A stretch of DNA of 40,473 nucleotides from positions 1 to 40,473 of IMG/VR virus record IMGVR_UViG_3300035181_000141; one strand, given 5' to 3'. The position numbers and the translations under genes were made by a program. Below the pieces are notes generated by a model, which saw only the letters and a list, made by a program, of their open reading frames with translations, was not told the DNA's origin and did no database searches. Numbering within the stretch: position 1 is the stretch's first letter; each line of letters starts with the position of its first letter. This document shows, one piece after another, positions 1 to 6,406 of this stretch. The stretch is from a virus.

Positions 1-426
1 ATGAGTAAAGAGAAAGTTTTTATTGTTATATCACACAAACGAGTTCTTAAAAAGAATAACAGGGTCGGATCACGTAAACCAATCGAATCTGATTGGGAAA
101 TGGTTGAAACAATTGAATTTGTAAACCATCTTAAGAAACAACATATTACTATGTCTAGTTCTACAGCCGATTACCTTAACAGGAGGTTATTGTCAGGCCA
201 ACACCTCGGCATGGAAAGTTACGATCATTTTGAAAATTATATCGAAACAAAATATCCTAAGCAGTTAGCTGAATTAGATGTATCTTATAAAGAACAGCAA
301 GTTAAGCCACCTATCGCAGAGAAGTCTCCTATAGCAAAAGTAGAAGCAGAAGTAGAACCGTCCGTGCCACTGTTTACTGATGAATTTGGTAACGTTCGCG
401 CCCGTACAATCTTTGATCATGCATAA
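1..426 (+). CDS. hypothetical protein
   Basis: I do not recognise this 141-residue protein. The reading frame begins with ATG at the first base of the window, so an upstream start cannot be excluded. The N-terminal half is basic (KRVLKKNNRVGSRKP near residues 13-27). Residues about 100-125 are a proline- and glutamate-rich linker, followed by a short conserved-looking tail (FTDEFGNVRAR). Its last 8 bases overlap the next gene, which suggests translational coupling. Confidence 0.6.
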   Translation: MSKEKVFIVISHKRVLKKNNRVGSRKPIESDWEMVETIEFVNHLKKQHITMSSSTADYLNRRLLSGQHLGMESYDHFENYIETKYPKQLAELDVSYKEQQVKPPIAEKSPIAKVEAEVEPSVPLFTDEFGNVRARTIFDHA

Positions 427-652
427 CACGAGCGAAAAAGAGTGGCCATATGGTAATAAAAATATGACTGCTCTGGATGCACGGCTTTATAAATTATGTA
501 AAGAAATAGACGATATACGGATTGATTTACACACAGATTCGCTATTAGCAGAACCTACAATGAGATGTCATTACAATGCACCGGCCGAAATTCAGAATCT
601 TGGTGTCCAATGTGACTGGATTAATAGATATTTAAGGATAACACATGACTAA
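419..652 (+). CDS. hypothetical protein, 77 aa
   Basis: This is a small acidic protein of unknown function. I take the ATG at 419, which overlaps the upstream stop by 8 bases. The longer frame from 380 would lie deep inside the upstream gene and has no ribosome binding site. The stop overlaps the following HAD-type gene by 8 bases, so the three genes look co-translated. Confidence 0.6.
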   Translation: MHNTSEKEWPYGNKNMTALDARLYKLCKEIDDIRIDLHTDSLLAEPTMRCHYNAPAEIQNLGVQCDWINRYLRITHD

Positions 653-1247
653 GAATAAAATTATATTAACCGATTGTGACGGCGTACTCTTGGACTGGGC
701 ATCCAGTTTTAATGAATTTATGGCCGAAAAAGGTCACCCACAAATTCCTGGTACCGACTCCGAGTATAGTCTTATGTTACGTCATAATATTTCCTCATCA
801 GAATCCCATAAGTATATTATGGAATTTAACGAGAGTTCACGTATAGCTGAGTTATCAGCATTTGCAGATTCGGTTAAGTATGTTAATAAACTTGTGGAAA
901 AAGGATTCAGATTCATAGCTGTTACTAGTATAAGTGATGCACCTATAGCAAAACACTATAGGACGCAAAATCTACTAAAGTTATTCGGCGATGTATTTGA
1001 TGAAATTAATTGTATCGAGATGGGTGCAAGTAAAGCAAATATTTTAATGAACTGGGAAGCATCGGGTTATTTCTGGATTGAAGATCACATGCGTCAAGCC
1101 GAAGCAGGGCACGAAGCAGGGCTAAAAACAGTATTGATTGACCATCCGTATAACTCCCATTATAAGACTGATTTATTTCCTACAGTTAGTCACACAACTC
1201 CGTGGGAAGAAATTTATAGTACGGTTTGTAATGAATATAATTGTTAA
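645..1247 (+). CDS. HAD-superfamily phosphatase, 5'(3')-deoxyribonucleotidase-like
   Basis: This probably dephosphorylates a small phosphorylated substrate, perhaps a nucleotide. All four HAD motifs are visible: motif I DCDGVLLDW at residues 10-18 (nucleophile D10, acid/base D12), motif II VTS near 93-95, a motif III lysine at about 130, and motif IV WIEDHMRQAEAG from residue 144 (E146, D147). The 200-residue length and the small cap between motifs I and II resemble phage nucleotidase-like HAD proteins. The substrate is inferred only from family and from neighbours that handle nucleotides. It overlaps the preceding gene by 8 bases and is followed within 5 bases by the kinase gene. Confidence 0.8.
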   Translation: MTKNKIILTDCDGVLLDWASSFNEFMAEKGHPQIPGTDSEYSLMLRHNISSSESHKYIMEFNESSRIAELSAFADSVKYVNKLVEKGFRFIAVTSISDAPIAKHYRTQNLLKLFGDVFDEINCIEMGASKANILMNWEASGYFWIEDHMRQAEAGHEAGLKTVLIDHPYNSHYKTDLFPTVSHTTPWEEIYSTVCNEYNC

Positions 1248-1252
1248 CGGAT

Positions 1253-1690
1253 ATGTCACTTAAAATATTAATAATGGGTCTTCCTGGCAGTGGGAAGACA
1301 ACCTTAGCTCTTGCATTATTAAGAGAGCTATCGGATAATAATTCCGTAGATTGGATAAATGCTGACGATATTCGTAAGAAATATAATGATTGGGATTTTA
1401 CAATAGAGGGCCGGCTTCGTCAAGCATATCGAATGTATGAACTTGCTTCGGTGTCGACTACCGATTATGTTATGGCAGATTTTGTTGCACCACTTACCGA
1501 GATGAGAGAGATTTTTGCTGCGGACTGGACCATATGGGTCGATACCTTAGCAGCGGGTCGTTTCGAGGATACTAACAGTATATTTGAACGCCCTGTATTA
1601 TATGATTTCCACGTTACTGAACAGGATGCCGATGCCTATGCACATACTATTGGCAATCATATAAAGAGTAATTATGCAAGACAGTTTTAA
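1253..1690 (+). CDS. P-loop kinase, adenylylsulfate-kinase-like
   Basis: This is a small nucleotide kinase of the APS kinase (CysC) type. Counting from ATG 1253 (145 residues), a Walker A motif GLPGSGKTTLA begins at about residue 8. It is followed by NADDIRKKYNDW, which corresponds to the DGDNIR segment of CysC, then by FVAPLTEMREIF (like the FISP loop) and WTIWVDTL (like the FVDT strand). The frame is open from a TTG at 1241, but ATG 1253 follows the upstream stop at 1247 and fits the P-loop distance better. In bacteria CysC makes PAPS from APS. Whether this divergent copy does so or phosphorylates another substrate is unknown. The 3' end overlaps the DUF2061 gene by 17 bases. Confidence 0.7.
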   Translation: MSLKILIMGLPGSGKTTLALALLRELSDNNSVDWINADDIRKKYNDWDFTIEGRLRQAYRMYELASVSTTDYVMADFVAPLTEMREIFAADWTIWVDTLAAGRFEDTNSIFERPVLYDFHVTEQDADAYAHTIGNHIKSNYARQF

Positions 1691-1868
1691 ACGAAGTCTT
1701 TTAAAAAGTATATCTTGGCGTATAATTGGAAGTTCGACTACACTACTAATAGCATTTTTATTAACAGGTAGTATCACTGTAGCCGGATCTATAGCTATTA
1801 ATCAATTTATTGCTAATACAATCTTATATTTCCTACACGAACGTATCTGGAATAAAATCCCCGAATAA
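1674..1868 (+). CDS. DUF2061 family small membrane protein
   Basis: This 64-residue integral membrane protein matches the DUF2061 pattern: an N-terminal RSLLKSISWRIIGSSTT motif, two hydrophobic segments (about residues 18-32 and 36-52), and a C-terminal ILYFLHERIWNKI motif. Its function is unknown. It overlaps the kinase gene by 17 bases, so the two are likely made together. My recollection is that DUF2061 proteins occur near or fused to CysC-type kinases in bacteria, which would strengthen both calls. Confidence 0.8.
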   Translation: MQDSFKRSLLKSISWRIIGSSTTLLIAFLLTGSITVAGSIAINQFIANTILYFLHERIWNKIPE

Positions 1869-1869
1869 T

Positions 1870-1877
1870 TATAAATA
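1870..1877 (+). promoter_or_regulatory. T4-type late promoter core (TATAAATA)
   Basis: The octamer TATAAATA is identical to the T4 late promoter consensus. It lies 21 bases before the ATG at 1899, with a Shine-Dalgarno sequence AAGGA in between. No -35 element is needed in the T4 late system. Confidence 0.7.
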
Positions 1878-1898
1878 GTATATCGTTAAGGATATACT

Positions 1899-2258
1899 AT
1901 GGAAATTAAAGCACTTATTAAAGATAACATCGGTAAAGTGGCGTTTGGCTCAATCGGAACTGTCATCACATTAGTTACTGCACTATTTACTATCGACAGT
2001 CGATATGCACATGCAGTAGATGTAATTAAGGAAAAACTTCAGACACAAGATCTTATCCAAGATACTTCGCAAACTCTACGCAGACAGATGTTAGAAGATA
2101 AATTATTCGAATTGGATGTTAAGAAAGCCCAATCTAAAGAACAAAAATTGCCACCAGTCGAATCTGCATTAAAGGAACGATATGAACGCCAGTTGTCTGA
2201 GATAAGCAGAAGTCAAAATAGAAATAGAAGTGCAAATAGTCTACTACCTAGAGATTAG
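1899..2258 (+). CDS. single-pass membrane protein with coiled coil
   Basis: The function of this 119-residue protein is not recognised. A hydrophobic segment at about residues 13-31 (GKVAFGSIGTVITLVTALF) is followed by a long charged, helical, probably coiled-coil region from about residue 40 to the end, rich in K, E, Q and R. That layout would suit a membrane-anchored lysis or envelope protein, such as a spanin-like or host-envelope-interacting protein, but no specific motif supports this. It has its own late promoter and a good ribosome binding site, and a terminator follows immediately. Confidence 0.6.
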   Translation: MEIKALIKDNIGKVAFGSIGTVITLVTALFTIDSRYAHAVDVIKEKLQTQDLIQDTSQTLRRQMLEDKLFELDVKKAQSKEQKLPPVESALKERYERQLSEISRSQNRNRSANSLLPRD

Positions 2259-2264
2259 TCACTA

Positions 2265-2286
2265 AAAAGCCCCTTTCGGGGCTTTT
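2265..2286. terminator. bidirectional intrinsic terminator
   Basis: A 9-bp stem AAAAGCCCC / GGGGCTTTT with a 4-base loop has a T-rich tract on the right and A-rich on the left. It can therefore stop both the rightward gene ending at 2258 and the leftward PhoH gene ending at 2290. Confidence 0.85.
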
Positions 2287-2289
2287 GTT

Positions 2290-3051
2290 TTATTCGTCGT
2301 CTCCATAAACATCAAGTATCTCACCGACTAGCTCGTCACGTTCGACATGCTGTCGTTCGAACAAACAAATTGCCATTGACTTCTTAGGTGCTGTTTTAAA
2401 ACGTTCTAGAAAATCTTTTAAACCATTCTTATCAAATCCACGATCATGTTGTTTCATATCTCCTGTAATGATCATAGAACATCCTTCGCCTATCCTTGTT
2501 AACAACATCTTCATCTGGTCAGGAGTTGAATTTTGCATTTCGTCTGCAATGACATACGCATTCTTAAATGTGCGACCGCGCATGAAACCCAATGGTGCAA
2601 TTTCAATGATCCCGTCTTCCAACATTTTTTTAGTTTCCAACAACCCGTAGTGTTCTTCGAATACGTCGAAAATAGGTTTAGTCCAAGGTTCCATCTTAGC
2701 ATTTAAGTCACCCGGTAAAAATCCGTGCTTCTCGTCTACACTGACGGCAGGGCGTGTCAATATAATTTTTGTAATTTCACCTTCACGTAAAGCCTTGATA
2801 GCTCTCAGTACGCCTAGTAATGTTTTACCCGTTCCCGCCGGCCCAACTGCAAATACTATACGTTTTTCCAATAGTGCATCTACATAAACTTCTTGGGCAG
2901 TATTGCGTGGAAGTATCTCTACTCGTTTATAATTTCTATTTGCGAGTTTAACTACATTGACTACTGATGGATCGGTCCGTTGGTAAGATGTGCGTGAGTT
3001 TTGTGAAGATTTTGTTGCAGATTTTGTGTCTTCTTTTCTAGTTTTTCTCAA
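2290..3051 (-). CDS. phoH: PhoH-like ATPase
   Basis: This is a PhoH-family P-loop ATPase, a family very common in lytic phages and thought to act on RNA, although its phage role is unsettled. In 253 residues it has an N-terminal basic, serine-rich region (1-30), a Walker A motif GPAGTGKT at 70-77, a VIADEMQN Walker B segment at about 167-174, and a GDMKQHD sensor motif at 197-203. The start is a TTG at 3051, preceded by AGGAG seven bases upstream; no in-frame ATG lies nearby. It sits alone on the minus strand, convergent with the gene at 1899 and divergent from the late gene at 3260. Confidence 0.92.
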   Translation of the reverse strand: MRKTRKEDTKSATKSSQNSRTSYQRTDPSVVNVVKLANRNYKRVEILPRNTAQEVYVDALLEKRIVFAVGPAGTGKTLLGVLRAIKALREGEITKIILTRPAVSVDEKHGFLPGDLNAKMEPWTKPIFDVFEEHYGLLETKKMLEDGIIEIAPLGFMRGRTFKNAYVIADEMQNSTPDQMKMLLTRIGEGCSMIITGDMKQHDRGFDKNGLKDFLERFKTAPKKSMAICLFERQHVERDELVGEILDVYGDDE

Positions 3052-3120
3052 GATGATGCTCCTGGCTGAGTTAGTTTTTGTGGGACGATGGGGCTGTTAG
3101 ACAGGAATTGTCTACCCCGG

Positions 3121-3170
3121 GGAACTTCGATTAATGTATCGAGTGTAATTTGCATACACAAGTATTTACC
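3121..3170 (-). promoter_or_regulatory. possible phoH promoter
   Basis: In the 208-base gap upstream of phoH, the minus strand carries TTGTGT, a 17-base spacer and TACATT. Just upstream is GGTAAATA (3163-3170), one base away from the late octamer. Either could drive phoH with a leader of about 80-110 bases. Two small inverted repeats in the leader (AGACA/TGTCT and CGAT/ATCG) are too short to call a structure. Nothing else is seen in this gap. Confidence 0.3.
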
Positions 3171-3225
3171 ATAACATACGTAAATATATACTATATTCAA
3201 CATTTTACGAACCTTACATATTATT

Positions 3226-3233
3226 GATAAATA
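3226..3233 (+). promoter_or_regulatory. T4-type late promoter core (GATAAATA)
   Basis: The octamer lies 26 bases upstream of the ATG at 3260, with an AAAGGAAT ribosome binding site between them. Confidence 0.65.
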
Positions 3234-3259
3234 GCATATGGATAGACAAAAAGGAATAC

Positions 3260-3826
3260 ATGACGGATCTTGATACGATAAAAACAACCCTTGTAAATAT
3301 CTCTAAGGGCAATGATATATTAAGCACTCTGATCGAATTTGAGCGCACACTAGATAATGCAGAGATATTTGCATATAAGAATTGGATATTGGGCGAACTG
3401 GTCGAAGGCCCGACTATTAGTCGTTATTGGTACAAAGTTGTATTCATGTATCCTTACGCTATGATGCCCGACCCAAATGCTGGACTACGGTTAACAAAGT
3501 TAGGCGCAAAAGTAAATTTTAGGAAAGGTGTTTTTAAAAAGCCTGTAAAAGTGGAAGGCCCGCAGGACTGGGTAGACCCACAAACTAAACGAGCTAAAAT
3601 GGCTGAGCATGAAATTTGGTTAGTAACTATAGAACTACCGATGAAATATATCAGCCGTGGATTAGAACAAACAGATGATATTATTCAGCGCGACATCGAT
3701 GATACTAATGCAGAACTAGCAGATGCATTTGATGAAGCTCCGCAAGAGGAAATGGCGCCAGAAGAAGATCAGGGCATGGGTATGGATGATACTAGTGATA
3801 TGATGCCACCGGAGGAAGAAGTATGA
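3260..3826 (+). CDS. late protein of unknown function, 188 aa
   Basis: I do not recognise this protein. The ATG at 3260 follows a Shine-Dalgarno sequence (AAAAAGGAA); the frame is open further upstream from a TTG but that start would lie within the promoter. Residues 1-145 look like a compact alpha/beta domain with tryptophan- and tyrosine-rich segments (ISRYWYKVVFMYPY). The last ~45 residues are a very acidic, methionine-rich tail (repeated EE, DD, MGMDD, MMPPEEE). The late promoter makes a virion or assembly role plausible. It overlaps the next gene by 4 bases (ATGA). Confidence 0.7.
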   Translation: MTDLDTIKTTLVNISKGNDILSTLIEFERTLDNAEIFAYKNWILGELVEGPTISRYWYKVVFMYPYAMMPDPNAGLRLTKLGAKVNFRKGVFKKPVKVEGPQDWVDPQTKRAKMAEHEIWLVTIELPMKYISRGLEQTDDIIQRDIDDTNAELADAFDEAPQEEMAPEEDQGMGMDDTSDMMPPEEEV

Positions 3827-4575
3827 GCTTAAAGAATGGCGACTTGGCGGGAACTATATTGCCCGACGTCTCTATCGACGAATTTGAGCCAAAAGCTGGC
3901 GACGATGTAGATGTTATTGTTGTTGCATTTTATCTTACAGATGAAGAGCCAGCGGCAGATCTTAATACATTTATTCAACGTGGATTTATCGATACATTAG
4001 ATGTCGAAGTAAGCCCTAACACCGATGAGGAAGGTCGATATCTTGTATTTGTCGAAATGAATCGTGACGATACTTTTCCGAATAAATTCCAAGCACTCTT
4101 AACAGATATAGGTAATTTAAGTGGATCGATGGACTGGACTGTAACTACATATTTTTCCAACGGACAATCATTTGCATACAATGACCCAGAATTATACAAT
4201 TATGTTATTATCGACCCCGCAGACTATGTACCAAAGGATGAGTTTAAAATGAAAGAAATGAAAGAATCTATTGAGAAATTTTTTAGTGCTTCCTTAGTCG
4301 CAGACTTGACTATTGACGGTAACTTTGTTACACTAGCAGGGAACGGTAAGAAAGTGATTGCAGAAGTTATTGATGTAGGAGATTATGATACTATTATTGG
4401 TAGAAATTTCCTAAGTGAGTCTGCTTTTATGGTAGGTCGAGATCCTTATGAAGCTAAGATATTATTAAGCATTTTAGGAAATTGCCAAGTTTTACCAATA
4501 GGAAAATATCTTTCCGTTAATTATGACAATAAGATAATGTTGCTAAAAGATACACAAATAACATATAGGAACTAA
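3823..4575 (+). CDS. late protein of unknown function, 250 aa
   Basis: This acidic protein is not recognised. It overlaps its upstream partner by 4 bases, so the two are coupled and may form one complex. Sequence features include a valine-rich strand segment near residues 29-38 ([11 protein letters not shown]), a stretch around 98-125 rich in aromatic residues, and a helical region near 140-160 ([13 protein letters not shown]). No catalytic motif or membrane segment is visible. A structural or assembly role is inferred only from the shared late promoter. Confidence 0.7.
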   Translation: MSLKNGDLAGTILPDVSIDEFEPKAGDDVDVIVVAFYLTDEEPAADLNTFIQRGFIDTLDVEVSPNTDEEGRYLVFVEMNRDDTFPNKFQALLTDIGNLSGSMDWTVTTYFSNGQSFAYNDPELYNYVIIDPADYVPKDEFKMKEMKESIEKFFSASLVADLTIDGNFVTLAGNGKKVIAEVIDVGDYDTIIGRNFLSESAFMVGRDPYEAKILLSILGNCQVLPIGKYLSVNYDNKIMLLKDTQITYRN

Positions 4576-4579
4576 TAAG

Positions 4580-4801
4580 TTGGCTAAAGATAAAGATGGC
4601 ATGATTGTCACAAAAGGGCGTGTTACTGATGCAGCACCAGGAGCAAAATTTAAAGTTAAATTAGAAAACGGACACACCCTTAATGCCGTTATTAGTGGTA
4701 AAATTAGAAAGAATAATATTCAAATTTTATTAAATGATTTGGTGGAAGTGGAACTTTCATGTTATGATCTTACATTAGGGCGTATTACTTATAGATTTTA
4801 A
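4580..4801 (+). CDS. infA: translation initiation factor IF-1
   Basis: This is a phage-encoded IF-1, which binds the ribosomal A site on the 30S subunit during initiation. The 73-residue product matches bacterial IF-1 across its whole length: N-terminal [28 protein letters not shown] (residues 28-45), IQIL (47-50), VEVEL and [11 protein letters not shown] (62-72), the OB fold with its conserved basic residues. The start is a TTG at 4580: only this codon gives the standard MAK N-terminus, and TAGGA lies about 9 bases upstream. The downstream antisense endonuclease overlaps its 3' end by 27 bases. Chromosomal infA is usually near 72 codons, so this copy is full length and looks functional. Confidence 0.9.
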   Translation: MAKDKDGMIVTKGRVTDAAPGAKFKVKLENGHTLNAVISGKIRKNNIQILLNDLVEVELSCYDLTLGRITYRF

Positions 4802-5539
4802 CCAGTCTTTCTCCCACACTTGAACAAGGGCATATCCTGCAGATTCTATAAGAGATATTCTTTCCATAGTTAAAGAATATAATTCGCCGAATGTTTTCTT
4901 ATTATTCGAATTTACCTTTTTATGATCATATGTATCGGGATTACCGTGCCAATAATCGCCCCAGTATTCATATATAGTGTTTGTATTCGGATCATATGCG
5001 TCTACCTTAATTCGTTTAGATCCGAGTTTAATCCAAATTTCTCGATATTCTTTACATATATGTAAAGAATCTAGCCATACTTGTGATGCTTCGGAAACTG
5101 GTCCTGATCCGCATCGTTGACACCCGGCACGTTTATGGACATCGGGTGATTGGGAGAATTCTCCATGAACTGGACAGATAATTTTCATTATAGATGTTAT
5201 CCCAGTGAATGTTTCGTCCAGATATGTATATTTGTTATTATGGAAGTTTTTTGCAAATAGAATAAATTTATTATATGATGATATTTTTTTGGAAATACCT
5301 TTTTTGATATTCCCACAGGTAGGACATCCACATTTTCGCGTAGTATGACTCATCGGGGTTTGCATCCACTCGCCGTGTTCGGGGCATATAATTTTTATAT
5401 GCGTATGTGCGTTAATATAATCTACATAACTGTAGTCATATTTATTATTATGTATTATTTTAGCTTTATCTATAAATTCGGATAATGGCATCCGTTTTGC
5501 TAAAGATATTGCTGTTCCACGAGGCTTATATTTTGACAT
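4775..5539 (-). CDS. DUF723-type zinc-ribbon homing-endonuclease-like protein
   Basis: This 254-residue protein has two tandem DUF723-like modules. Each has HNNKY..Y, then IICPxHGE, then a CxxC pair (first at residues 30-75 with C52, C72 and C75; second at 100-143 with C122, C140 and C143). They are followed by a nuclease-like domain with VDAYDP (179-184) and [12 protein letters not shown] (190-201), resembling PD-(D/E)xK, EDxHD or very-short-patch-type endonucleases. Such proteins are usually free-standing homing endonucleases in phages. It is antisense to its neighbours and wedged between infA and dnaJ, overlapping the end of infA by 27 bases. A GATAAATA late core lies only 5 bases before the ATG, so the message should be leaderless. 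Confidence 0.8.
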   Translation of the reverse strand: MSKYKPRGTAISLAKRMPLSEFIDKAKIIHNNKYDYSYVDYINAHTHIKIICPEHGEWMQTPMSHTTRKCGCPTCGNIKKGISKKISSYNKFILFAKNFHNNKYTYLDETFTGITSIMKIICPVHGEFSQSPDVHKRAGCQRCGSGPVSEASQVWLDSLHICKEYREIWIKLGSKRIKVDAYDPNTNTIYEYWGDYWHGNPDTYDHKKVNSNNKKTFGELYSLTMERISLIESAGYALVQVWEKDWLKSISNTP

Positions 5540-5544
5540 ATACT

Positions 5545-5552
5545 TATTTATC
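5545..5552 (-). promoter_or_regulatory. late promoter core abutting start codon (GATAAATA)
   Basis: The minus-strand octamer ends 5 bases before the ATG of the endonuclease gene. With T4-like spacing the transcript would begin at or beside the start codon, with no room for a ribosome binding site. Confidence 0.6.
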
Positions 5553-5581
5553 TTTTATAATGTGTAGAGATGACTACTTAC

Positions 5582-5589
5582 GATAAATA
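5582..5589 (+). promoter_or_regulatory. late promoter core abutting start codon (GATAAATA)
   Basis: The octamer ends 6 bases before the dnaJ ATG. No Shine-Dalgarno sequence lies between them, so a leaderless dnaJ message is predicted. It is divergent from the minus-strand core at 5545-5552. Confidence 0.65.
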
Positions 5590-5595
5590 TAGTAT

Positions 5596-6396
5596 ATGAA
5601 AAAAGATTATTATGAAATATTAGGGTTAGAACGAACTGCTACCGCTGAAGAAATTAAAGGCAGATATAAACGCCTAGCGATGAAGTTTCATCCTGATCGA
5701 AATCCCGGGGAAGGCTCCGCAGCAGCCGAGGAAAAGTTTAAAGAAGCAAAAGACGCATATGAAGTATTGAGTGATCTCGAAAAACGCAAAGAATATGATA
5801 CCTATGGCCATGCCGGACCAGGATTTTCAAATAACAGGTCTAGTTGGACACATCAGAGCACTGATACAGCACAGTTCGATGAGATGTTTAAGGCATTCTT
5901 CAATCAACGACCACAGCAACCGCAGCAACAACAAACAACAACACATATATTAACGATATCTCTTGCAGATGCATATATAGGTAAGTCGATAAGAGTTAGT
6001 TCGTCAGCAGTGATTAATGTTCCACGAGGAGCAAGATCTGGAACTAAATTTTTTGTTGATAACAAAATGTATCGTGTTGATATACAACAGCATTTTAAAT
6101 TTAAACGATCTAATGACGATTTACTAGTTGACGTAACAATTGATGCTATCGAGGCCATGGTTGGCATGGATGCTATACTAGACCACTTAGATGGTGTTAA
6201 ACTACAGTTTGTAATACCAGCAGGCATACAGCCCGGGCAAATAGTTAAATTATCAGGCAAAGGAATGAGAAACCCCGAACTTGATAAACATGGTGATATA
6301 TTAGTTCGCATCACTATTACTATTCCGAAGGCACTGACTGTTGCACAAGCGGAAGTTTTAAAAACATTGACACACAGAGATTCAATTAATATTTAA
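5596..6396 (+). CDS. dnaJ: DnaJ/CbpA-type co-chaperone
   Basis: This is a J-domain co-chaperone that should stimulate a host DnaK. The J domain occupies residues 1-70, with the essential HPD at 32-34 and a final [12 protein letters not shown] short glycine/phenylalanine stretch and a glutamine-rich linker (about 105-117) follow, then the substrate-binding C-terminal domain with [12 protein letters not shown] near 243-254. The four CxxCxGxG zinc repeats of classical DnaJ are absent, so it is a class II, CbpA-like member, slightly short at 266 residues. It lies 10 bases before the ClpA-type gene, so chaperone and unfoldase are probably co-transcribed. No DnaK or GrpE gene is in the window. Confidence 0.92.
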   Translation: MKKDYYEILGLERTATAEEIKGRYKRLAMKFHPDRNPGEGSAAAEEKFKEAKDAYEVLSDLEKRKEYDTYGHAGPGFSNNRSSWTHQSTDTAQFDEMFKAFFNQRPQQPQQQQTTTHILTISLADAYIGKSIRVSSSAVINVPRGARSGTKFFVDNKMYRVDIQQHFKFKRSNDDLLVDVTIDAIEAMVGMDAILDHLDGVKLQFVIPAGIQPGQIVKLSGKGMRNPELDKHGDILVRITITIPKALTVAQAEVLKTLTHRDSINI

Positions 6397-6406
6397 GGAA
6401 AATAAA

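Noticed and set aside
3052-3259. tRNA or structured RNA in the largest intergenic gap
   Set aside because: No cloverleaf, no CCA end and no T-loop GTTCAA-type segment was found; only very short inverted repeats are present.
3048-3287. Minus-strand 79-residue ORF upstream of phoH
   Set aside because: It overlaps the divergent promoter region and the start of the late gene at 3260, has no ribosome binding site and a non-protein-like composition.
5596-5640. DnaJ N-terminus ([10 protein letters not shown]) as another capsid-targeting leader
   Set aside because: This is the normal beginning of a J domain, where YYEILG is part of helix 1, so similarity to the leader motif is coincidental.
5904-6314. 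Antisense 136-residue ORF inside dnaJ
   Set aside because: It is a shadow of the clear DnaJ frame; its cysteine run comes from the CAG/CAA glutamine codons of the linker.
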